DNA of 64,000 bases, from positions 310,001-374,000 of the forward strand of contig JBGAIB010000004.1 of the NCBI GenBank assembly GCA_044225825.1, written 5' to 3'. Of this stretch, positions 17,715 through 24,523 are shown one piece after another (the stretch's first letter is position 1; every line of letters begins with the position of its first letter). Below the pieces are notes generated by a model. It was not told the origin of the DNA and made no database searches. It saw nothing but the letters and a program-made list of their open reading frames with translations. A program made the position numbers and the translations under genes. The stretch is from Bog-950 sp044225825. Its GTDB lineage: Bacteria; Bacteroidota; Bacteroidia; Chitinophagales; LD1.

Positions 17715-18586
17715 AAATGGTATGCAGCTAAAACTAATAGAAATTGGGTAAACATCATGCCATCCAACACCAGGTAATACCAGTTGTCACCAGTCTCTTC
17801 GTTTACTTGTATTATACCGATTAGCGACAAGGCGATCGACACATTTATCGCTATCATATTTGCAACGGAAGAACCGGACAACAGAAAATATTGTGAGGTA
17901 TTTATAACAACTAAAAGCGCAAGAAATAAACCTGCCAACAGTTTGGTTCCACTAATACCAATAGCCATTGGTAGCGTGTATAATTTTGCTTCTCTGTCAG
18001 CGGGTATATCCTTTATATCAAACACCATGGTTAAGGCAGCCACAAATAAAAAACGTCGGATAAGCAAAAACACCAATAGTCCGGCATGTGATGCTGTAAA
18101 AATACCGCTTACCGCAGCTAACGGTATTAACACAGTAGTAACCGACCAAACAAACGCAACAAAAAAAGTTTTGGCCAGGCCAAATTCCCGGAGGGTGCGC
18201 CTACCTGCCGGTAAAGGCAATTCAACAAAGCCGTAAAACAGCGTAAATAAGCCTAAACCTATAGTGATCAGTTGAGCGCTGCGCTCCATAAAAAAGAAAA
18301 GCCCCCCGGCACTTAAGGCACCCAGCCACATCACAAACCTTGACAATGCTTTATTTTGATTAGCCCAGTGGTGATGGGCGGTTAACTGCTCGCTGCTTTC
18401 CGCCCCACGAAATTTTAAAGCCGAGTAGGTGAACACTGTTGCCGCAAACACAAAGGCGCAAGTAGCATTGAAAGTAACCGGCAAACCTGCTGTTAGTTGA
18501 TTGGTAAAAATAAGTGCCACTGCACAAGCGCCTATAAACAAATTGCTGTACAGTAAAAACCTAATCGCTGAAGTCAGGGCTTTCAC
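17705..18586 (-). CDS. UbiA-family prenyltransferase-like membrane protein with degenerate first motif
   Basis: About 293 residues if translation starts at the GTG at 18586; a TTG at 18607 is the longer alternative. I prefer the GTG because TAAACTTG just before it resembles a -7 element. Eight or nine hydrophobic helices are visible. The second Asp-rich motif of UbiA enzymes is present (FDIKDIPADREAKLYTLP), and LREFGLAKTFFVAFVW precedes it. The first motif (NDxxD type) is absent: that position reads KFRGAESSEQLTAHHHW. It may be a divergent transferase or a non-catalytic homologue. It heads the run SGNH-bioB-bioF-bioD-bioA. Confidence 0.7.
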   Translation of the reverse strand: MKALTSAIRFLLYSNLFIGACAVALIFTNQLTAGLPVTFNATCAFVFAATVFTYSALKFRGAESSEQLTAHHHWANQNKALSRFVMWLGALSAGGLFFFMERSAQLITIGLGLFTLFYGFVELPLPAGRRTLREFGLAKTFFVAFVWSVTTVLIPLAAVSGIFTASHAGLLVFLLIRRFLFVAALTMVFDIKDIPADREAKLYTLPMAIGISGTKLLAGLFLALLVVINTSQYFLLSGSSVANMIAINVSIALSLIGIIQVNEETGDNWYYLVLDGMMFTQFLLVLAAYHLWP

Positions 18587-18636
18587 TCCTGCAAGTTTAC
18601 CTAACAAATTCCTTTCTTAGCGCTATAAAATGGCTT

Positions 18637-18975
18637 ATGTTTAAAAACATTCGCGAATACGAGAATATGCACATTGCACTATGGCTGTTAAAAGACAGTT
18701 GTTGGGTAATGAATTTTAAGGTGGCAGGTATGATAATGATAGTCCCTACCATCTTTGTAGCCATTTACATAACCTGGATCTCCCGTAAAGATGTGGCCGA
18801 CCTTTTTCACAACATTGCCGTTTGTTTATGGATTTGTGCGAATGCTACCTGGATGACGGGCGAGTTTTTTTACGAAGATGGTTTCAGACCCTATGCCACC
18901 GTATTTTTTGTTTTAGGATTATTGGTGGTCGGGGTTTATTATTTTATACATCTTCCCCGTAAAAGGAAACTGTAG
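18637..18975 (+). CDS. Small three-helix membrane protein, unknown function
   Basis: 112 residues with three hydrophobic segments (about 30-48, 60-78 and 86-104) and a basic tail (HLPRKRKL). The pattern WMTGEFFYEDG between helices two and three is striking and probably faces one side of the membrane. It is divergent from the UbiA-like gene and convergent with the pseudo-M50 gene. An internal ATG at 18667 is an alternative start. No known family name recalled. Confidence 0.65.
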   Translation: MFKNIREYENMHIALWLLKDSCWVMNFKVAGMIMIVPTIFVAIYITWISRKDVADLFHNIAVCLWICANATWMTGEFFYEDGFRPYATVFFVLGLLVVGVYYFIHLPRKRKL

Positions 18976-19006
18976 GCTGATCGGCAGGCACAGCTTTAAT
19001 ACGTTT

Positions 19007-19882
19007 TTATTTTAGAAGCAGAAATACCAAAACCCAAAGTATAACTACAATAGGGCCAGTAACCACCGGCACCCTGTTTAAAACATCGTTTTTGCTACAG
19101 ATAACCACTCGCATGTCCTGCAGGGTACGAATAAAGAAGCCTAACCCAAACAGCAGAAGACTGATAAGCACCGCCGAAAAATGCAACACCCCAAAGTTAT
19201 TGGCTAAGGTTGCATACAGAGGAAATACCATAAAAATAGGCCAAACAAATACTTGCAGAAACATATAGTTTTTGCCGGAGCGATGGTGTATCAACTTGCT
19301 GGAATGCGAATACTCCAGAAACCGGTAGGTTAAAAAATAACCCATAAATATGTTAAATAATATACCGAAAACCATCACCACAAATAAAGGGCCGCTGCCT
19401 AAAAACATCCAGGCACCCATAATGGCAAAACTCCGGTAAAATGGTTGTGTAAAGGTTCCCACACCAATTGGTGCTTCTATCATGTTAACGCTTACAATAT
19501 TTATAGCACAAACCAGTAACCACATCACCAATAGCTTAGGTTGCTCTACTGTTTTCTGAAACCAGTGGTAAATACTGTTCATAATAACAGCGAAAATCAA
19601 ACAGGCCACAGGTCCCGCCAGGTAAACAAAAAACACACGTAACCGGCTCCAGTCATGATAATCCGTTGGGGTTTTTACCTCAGAGAAGAAAAAACGGATT
19701 TTATATTTAAACACCAGGCAGGCAATAGCCTCAGCACCCTCATAAATAAGGGTGGTAATTACCAGCGCAATAAATAGCATCAAAGCAGAGTTACTGCTGC
19801 GTTTAAGCACATTTATCCAGGGCTCATCTATCTCGGGTTTCGAGTAGTAATAACCATAATCATCGGTTTTCTTAGTTGCCAT
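19007..19882 (-). CDS. Multi-pass membrane protein resembling an inactivated M50 (site-2-protease-like) peptidase
   Basis: 291 residues, about seven hydrophobic helices, cytosolic-looking N-terminus with a YYY patch. In M50 proteases an HExxH motif in one helix is followed by a loop and a helix with an AGP motif. Here residues 47-55 read YEGAEAIAC (Glu48 kept, both His replaced by Tyr47 and Glu51), followed about 30 residues later by FVYLAGPVACL (Gly90-Pro91). The distal NxxPxxPLDG motif is not seen. Homology is inference; if right, the zinc site is lost and the protein would be a non-catalytic partner. It starts 4 bases after the exosortase stop, so it is the third gene of that operon. Confidence 0.7.
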   Translation of the reverse strand: MATKKTDDYGYYYSKPEIDEPWINVLKRSSNSALMLFIALVITTLIYEGAEAIACLVFKYKIRFFFSEVKTPTDYHDWSRLRVFFVYLAGPVACLIFAVIMNSIYHWFQKTVEQPKLLVMWLLVCAINIVSVNMIEAPIGVGTFTQPFYRSFAIMGAWMFLGSGPLFVVMVFGILFNIFMGYFLTYRFLEYSHSSKLIHHRSGKNYMFLQVFVWPIFMVFPLYATLANNFGVLHFSAVLISLLLFGLGFFIRTLQDMRVVICSKNDVLNRVPVVTGPIVVILWVLVFLLLK

Positions 19883-19886
19883 GGAT

Positions 19887-20441
19887 TTATTTGCGGATAG
19901 ATGTTCGGTAATAGAAATACAACGTAAGCGCTACGATGGGTATCATAAAGAGGTAATCGTGACTCAGTATTAATAACGACGGTTTGTATACACTAATTAA
20001 CAGCAGGCCGGTAATCCGTAACATGTTCAAAAACTGAATCAACAAAACGCCTGCAACCGCATACAAAATTTTTCTGGAGACGCTTATAGGGCTTATAGCC
20101 ATTAATGCTACATGATAGAACATCAATTGCATACCAAGACAATAATTTCCTATCGAAATACCGGGGTAACCGGTGATCCACAAGGAGTTTCCTTTCTTGT
20201 AAGTTGCATAGCCTAACAATTGCACGAACCATTCGGTGGAATTGATCAACACCATACGAAGCTGGTCGTTTAAATTTTCCCACAGTATACTTAAACCGGG
20301 GAAATGCCTGGTTTCTATTGGGTCGTGTTCAACCCCTACAAGCCATATCCAGCACTTCCAGGTAAGCCATATAACTAAAAACCACAGCATGGGTAAATAT
20401 CTGCTGTGGTTTTTAGAAGTTGTTATGTCAACCGGGTTCAC
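19887..20441 (-). CDS. Exosortase/archaeosortase family transpeptidase
   Basis: 184 residues, about six hydrophobic helices. The catalytic triad of the family is visible: Cys101 in GNYCLGMQL, Arg142 in FLNMLRITGL and His161 in LSHDYLF. These enzymes cleave a short C-terminal signal (PEP-CTERM-like) at the membrane and transfer the protein. Start: GTG at 20441, which overlaps the TGA of the upstream small gene as GTGA (20438-20441); this coupling supports both genes. It is smaller than classical EpsH enzymes, as usual for the short Bacteroidota subfamilies; I cannot assign the subfamily (XrtF, XrtN, XrtX or other) with certainty. Downstream gene: pseudo-M50 protein. Confidence 0.88.
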   Translation of the reverse strand: MNPVDITTSKNHSRYLPMLWFLVIWLTWKCWIWLVGVEHDPIETRHFPGLSILWENLNDQLRMVLINSTEWFVQLLGYATYKKGNSLWITGYPGISIGNYCLGMQLMFYHVALMAISPISVSRKILYAVAGVLLIQFLNMLRITGLLLISVYKPSLLILSHDYLFMIPIVALTLYFYYRTSIRK

Positions 20442-20638
20442 GCGTTTTCGCTTTGCCCCGAAAATAAATGCTTGTATTTAAAAGCAGCTGCTCCAATAAG
20501 CAACGAAACCGCTGCTGGGTCAACAGGCACCGAAGTCGTGCTGCCAGGACCACCTGGAGGAGGAGGCTGTGCTCCCGCTAAAGTAACCGCACCTACTACA
20601 AAAAATGTCGTCAAAAAAATTCTAAATACTTTGTTCAC
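20438..20638 (-). CDS. 66-residue proline-rich secreted peptide with C-terminal sorting signal, candidate exosortase substrate
   Basis: Start chosen at GTG 20638 (VNKVFRIFLTT...), because it opens a signal peptide ending LAGA before QPPPPGG, and a promoter-like CAAATTATA (minus strand TATAATTTG) lies about 20 bases upstream. The longer frame to 20719 would run through that promoter. The mature part is about 42 residues: a PPPPGGPG stretch, TTSVPVDPAA, a hydrophobic run (VSLLIGAAAF) and basic KYKH. Motif, hydrophobic helix and basic end form the tripartite sorting-signal layout; the P-V-D-P core resembles what I recall as PID-CTERM. Its stop overlaps the exosortase start. Substrate role is inference. 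Confidence 0.75.
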   Translation of the reverse strand: MNKVFRIFLTTFFVVGAVTLAGAQPPPPGGPGSTTSVPVDPAAVSLLIGAAAFKYKHLFSGQSENA

Positions 20639-21123
20639 TCTGGTAGATTTATGGAACCAAATTATACAATGGGTTTCTCGATTCGCGTTGCAATATAACC
20701 TTTTAGAGGTTAAGCGCAAATTGCGTTATTGTTGTGTTGCTAAGAACTTTTCCACTGTTTGCCATAGTTTTCTGGACAGCATGGCTATCCGAAAGTCTTT
20801 AAACTCACCAGTGCATTAACAGTCAAATGGTTACGCACCTCCCTTTTGCAAACCCGAAGAATCATCAACCCAAATGCATATAATAATCAGCTCATCGTTA
20901 AAACTTGTGCATCTTATTCATTCTTCGTTTTTCAGGAAAACGGACCAGCTTTTTTGAACACTTATCCCAATAAAATGGAAACTGGATATATTCGTGAAGT
21001 TTCCAAAAGCTAGGACTGGTAAGCGTTTCGCGGAAACTTCGCTCAAAAATTTGTTGATTCTTTGCTTGTAGGTAGTTAAGGAAATAATATCTTCGTTATG
21101 TTATTACCCCTATTTTGACCCCT
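20639..21123. other. 485-bp divergent intergenic region between exosortase operon and WYL gene
   Basis: Near the exosortase side, minus-strand TATAATTTG (20658-20666) is a near-match to the -7 element. A small inverted repeat GGAAACT / AGTTTCC is at about 20977-21004. Near the WYL gene, TATTTTG (21111-21117) is a one-base-short -7 match just before the ATG at 21124. No other gene was recognised. Confidence 0.5.
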
Positions 21124-21483
21124 ATGAGTGAAAATTATTCACGTAGTGCTATACAGCGAAAGCAAATGCACTACTCGCCCAACCTGCTAAGCACTATTAA
21201 CAACGGAATTGATAATTGTAAAACAGCCGTAATCGAATACGACTCTCGCGAAAAAGGTGTTTCCATTCGCGAGATAGAACCTATGGCTATTGTCTATAAA
21301 GACCGTAAACGCCATTTGGTTGCCTGGTGCAGATTAAGAAACGATTACCGTTCATTTAGATTAGATCGATTAAACTGCATTAAATTAAAACAGGAAGCCT
21401 TTGCCCGTCGCCAGGATTTCCGTATCGATGACTTCCAGGACGATTCCGGCACCTATGCCGAGGACTACGACGAAGAAGACTAG
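21124..21483 (+). CDS. Stand-alone WYL-domain protein
   Basis: 119 residues from the ATG at 21124 (the TTG at 21115 belongs to the promoter-like TATTTTG). Residues ~35-85 fit the WYL fold: AVIEYDSREKGVSIREIEP, MAIVYKDRKRHLVAWCRLR, then YRSFRLDRLNCI. WYL domains bind nucleic acid or small ligands and are usually fused to an HTH; here there is no HTH, only a short basic N-terminus and a very acidic tail (EDYDEED). Cytoplasmic. It is followed after 126 bases by guaA. Role unknown. Confidence 0.8.
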   Translation: MSENYSRSAIQRKQMHYSPNLLSTINNGIDNCKTAVIEYDSREKGVSIREIEPMAIVYKDRKRHLVAWCRLRNDYRSFRLDRLNCIKLKQEAFARRQDFRIDDFQDDSGTYAEDYDEED

Positions 21484-21596
21484 TAACCGAACAAGTTTAC
21501 CGGTTACCTGAATTCCTATCATAACCCTTTCGTTTATATAGGGAAAACTAGCCCCTAAATGTGCAATTCTTAAGGAATTGGCAATGCTCCCTTTTT

Positions 21597-21604
21597 TATC
21601 TTTG
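21597..21604 (+). promoter_or_regulatory. -7 promoter element of guaA
   Basis: TATCTTTG matches TAnnTTTG exactly, with TTG 16 bases upstream (21578-21580). It ends five bases before the guaA ATG, so the transcript is probably leaderless. Confidence 0.6.
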
Positions 21605-21609
21605 CCCGC

Positions 21610-23151
21610 ATGACGGAGAAGATTCTGATTATTGATTTTGGTTCGCAGTACACCCAATTGATTGCCCGCCGCGTAAGGGAAAGCGAAGTGTATTGCGAAA
21701 TAGTGCCTTATAACCACATTCCCGAACTTACAGCCGACATCAGAGGCATTATCCTTTCAGGCTCACCGGCTTCTGTTCGCGATAAAGACTCGCCGAGAGT
21801 AGACATTGATAAACTGGTAGCATTTCGGCCGGTTTTAGGCGTTTGCTACGGGGCGCAATTAATGGCGCAAACCTATGGCGGTTCCGTTGAAAAAAGTAAC
21901 GTGCGGGAATATGGCCGTGCCCACCTTCAGATAAAAGATACGGCAGATGCACTGTTTAAGAATGTAGCAGATAACTGCCAGGTATGGATGAGTCATGCTG
22001 ATACGATTAAAGAGATTGGCAACGAGTTTGAATTAATTGCTTCCAGCGATTCGATTCCCGTTGCGGCCTTCCGCTCCAAAAACGGAAACTTCCCTAATAA
22101 AGTCTATGCTTTACAGTTTCACCCCGAAGTTTACCACAGCACTGAAGGTCATAAAATACTTAACAACTTCCTGTTCGATATCTGCGGTTGCACCCATGCA
22201 TGGACAGCCGGTTCGTTTGTGGAAGAGACTATCAAGAAACTACGCAGCCAAATAGGAAACGAAAAGGTGATTCTTGCCTTAAGTGGCGGGGTGGATTCAT
22301 CCGTTGCTGCTTTACTATTGGAAGAAGCAATAGGCGACAACCTGCTTTGTGTTTTTGTAGATAACGGCCTTTTACGGAAGGATGAATACGAAAACGTAAT
22401 GAAGAAATACGAAGAAATGGGCTTGCATGTAATTGGTATTCGGGCCGGCAACCGTTTCTTAAGCGAATTAAAAGGGGTTACGGATCCTGAACAAAAACGG
22501 AAAATTATAGGCCGGGTGTTTATCGAAGTGTTTGAACACGAAGCCAAGAATCATCCTGAAGTGAAATGGCTGGCACAGGGCACCATTTATCCGGATGTGA
22601 TTGAATCCGTATCGGTCAAAGGTCCATCTGCAACTATCAAATCGCACCATAATGTAGGTGGACTGCCTGACCGCTTAAAACTAAAGATTGTTGAGCCATT
22701 ACGCAGCCTGTTTAAGGACGAGGTGCGCCGTGCAGGCAAGGAGTTGGGCTTGGTGCCGGAAATTCTTTACCGCCATCCATTCCCGGGTCCGGGGTTAGCT
22801 GTTCGTATTCTCGGCGAAATAACACCCGAAAAAGTTAGAACACTGCAGGACGCAGACCACATTTACATAGAGAACTTGAAAAAGTTTGGTTTGTATAACC
22901 AGGTTTGGCAGGCGGGGGCCATTTTAACGCCCATACAAACGGTGGGTGTAATGGGCGACGAGCGCACCTACGAAAGCGTGGTTGCATTACGCGCCGTTAA
23001 TAGTACCGATGGCATGACAGCAGATTGGAGTCATTTGCCTTATGACTTTTTAGCTAAAACCTCGAACGAGATTATAAATAATGTGAAAGGGGTGAACCGC
23101 GTAGTATATGACATAAGCAGCAAACCACCTGCTACCATAGAATGGGAATAG
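21610..23151 (+). CDS. guaA: GMP synthase (glutamine-hydrolysing)
   Basis: 513 residues, normal length. Converts XMP to GMP. N-terminal class I glutamine amidotransferase (1-~190): Cys79 in GVCYGAQLMAQ and the His/Glu pair in QFHPEVYHS. The ATP-pyrophosphatase domain has the P-loop LSGGVDSSV near 220 and the C-terminal dimerisation domain has HPFPGPGLAVRI and the final VVYDISSKPPATIEWE. The active site reads GVCYGAQ instead of the more common GVCYGMQ, a tolerated change. Essential housekeeping gene. Confidence 0.98.
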   Translation: MTEKILIIDFGSQYTQLIARRVRESEVYCEIVPYNHIPELTADIRGIILSGSPASVRDKDSPRVDIDKLVAFRPVLGVCYGAQLMAQTYGGSVEKSNVREYGRAHLQIKDTADALFKNVADNCQVWMSHADTIKEIGNEFELIASSDSIPVAAFRSKNGNFPNKVYALQFHPEVYHSTEGHKILNNFLFDICGCTHAWTAGSFVEETIKKLRSQIGNEKVILALSGGVDSSVAALLLEEAIGDNLLCVFVDNGLLRKDEYENVMKKYEEMGLHVIGIRAGNRFLSELKGVTDPEQKRKIIGRVFIEVFEHEAKNHPEVKWLAQGTIYPDVIESVSVKGPSATIKSHHNVGGLPDRLKLKIVEPLRSLFKDEVRRAGKELGLVPEILYRHPFPGPGLAVRILGEITPEKVRTLQDADHIYIENLKKFGLYNQVWQAGAILTPIQTVGVMGDERTYESVVALRAVNSTDGMTADWSHLPYDFLAKTSNEIINNVKGVNRVVYDISSKPPATIEWE

Positions 23152-23182
23152 AATTTGCTTTGTTGACGCTATACGTTTATTA

Positions 23183-24439
23183 ATGAGAAAGAAATCATCC
23201 CGGTTTATTAGCTACCCTTACTTCCTGTCCATACTAGCCAGCCTGCTTTCATTAACAGTTCAGGCACAAAGCACAGGTAACGATTCGGCTGTTTACAAGG
23301 TAGCCTTGATTTTACCTTTTGAAACGGCATCCACGCAAAACCGGTTAGAGGAGTTTTTAAACGCGCACGACCTCTATACCGCTAACCGCATCCATCTGAG
23401 CGAGGAAGCCCAGGCATCGCTTGATTTTTATGAAGGACTGCTGACTGCTCTTGATCAACACACCGGCGAGCCAACGATTGAATTGCACGTTTATGACTGC
23501 TGGAGCAGCGATTCAGTAACAAAGGTCATTCTTACAAAGCCGGAGTTGAAAAAGATGGATATTATCATAGGTGCTATGTCTACGGCCAACAGTAAGCTGG
23601 TAGCCGAATTCTGCAAAACCAACCGCATCATAAACATACAGCCCTTCTCTCCTTCCAAAAGTTTAACAACTGATAATCCTTATCACATTAAGCTGGCTCC
23701 CACCATCGATACGCATATCGACAATATGTTTTTAAGCATTGTTGATTCTTTCCCGGGTGCCAACGTTATTATTTATACGCCTAACATTGATAAGGATGTA
23801 AGTGCAGCGCAACGATTTGATTCTCTGTTCCGGGTTTATAATCAAACAGCTGAAAAGAAATTCACCTGGGTTTTATTGAACACCAGGGATATGAAAGTGA
23901 ACGGCGTAAAAACGACAGCTTCCGAACAATTAAAGCCCGGTGTGAAGAATGTTTGGATCATCACCTCCTTCGAAGAAAGCTTTGTTAACGGCAATATGCG
24001 TATACTTTTTAACGACCGCAATAAATACAACATAGTTGCCTATGGCATGCCTACCTGGTTAAATGGCGATGTTCTGCGACTGGATTATGTGAACGACTTT
24101 CAAACGCGGCTTACCGATCCATTTTATGTGGACTCATTTAAAGCGAGTACCCGCACCTTTATGGATTTGTATAACACCAACTATAGTCACCTTCCCGAAA
24201 AGAATGCCTATATGGGTTACGATGTTACCGGCTTTCTACTGGAAGCATTACAGGAAAATGGACGCAACTTCCTATCAGGCATTGCTACTACGCGCTACAG
24301 AGGAGCAGCCTATGTGTTTGACATTGCCAAAAGCTACAATCGCCAAAGCCTTACCAGCGAACCGGTGATAAACTATTTCGAAAACCGGTATGTAAACGTC
24401 TTTAGGGTAAGCGACTACCAGTTGCGTCGGGTATTTTAA
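23183..24439 (+). CDS. Secreted periplasmic-binding-protein-like (type 1 fold) protein
   Basis: 418 residues with a signal peptide (hydrophobic core LSILASLLSL, cleavage after VQA). The body resembles the type 1 periplasmic ligand-binding fold used by ABC branched-chain amino-acid receptors and LpoA-like proteins: VALILPFE at the start, YEGLLTALDQ, IIGAMSTANSKLVAEFC (~115-130), IQPFSPSKS, and VNGNMRILFNDRNKYNIVAYGMPTW later. No ABC permease neighbours, so transport is unlikely; a peptidoglycan-related or sensing role is possible. It starts 31 bases after guaA; TACGTTTA upstream could be its own promoter. No LysM domain in this copy. Confidence 0.75.
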   Translation: MRKKSSRFISYPYFLSILASLLSLTVQAQSTGNDSAVYKVALILPFETASTQNRLEEFLNAHDLYTANRIHLSEEAQASLDFYEGLLTALDQHTGEPTIELHVYDCWSSDSVTKVILTKPELKKMDIIIGAMSTANSKLVAEFCKTNRIINIQPFSPSKSLTTDNPYHIKLAPTIDTHIDNMFLSIVDSFPGANVIIYTPNIDKDVSAAQRFDSLFRVYNQTAEKKFTWVLLNTRDMKVNGVKTTASEQLKPGVKNVWIITSFEESFVNGNMRILFNDRNKYNIVAYGMPTWLNGDVLRLDYVNDFQTRLTDPFYVDSFKASTRTFMDLYNTNYSHLPEKNAYMGYDVTGFLLEALQENGRNFLSGIATTRYRGAAYVFDIAKSYNRQSLTSEPVINYFENRYVNVFRVSDYQLRRVF

Positions 24440-24523
24440 TGTTTATTGCAGCAGTTGTTAAAGACAGTTCCACACTTTCAATAATGGCCATAAAGCCTAT
24501 TTTCATCTTTCCAAATCATTAAT

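Noticed and set aside
19007..19882. Active site-2 protease next to the exosortase
   Set aside because: Both histidines of HExxH are replaced (Tyr47, Glu51), so zinc-dependent catalysis is not expected.
20439..20719. 93-residue version of the exosortase substrate candidate
   Set aside because: The first 27 residues are polar and Cys/His-rich, run across a promoter-like motif and would precede the signal peptide; GTG 20638 fits better.
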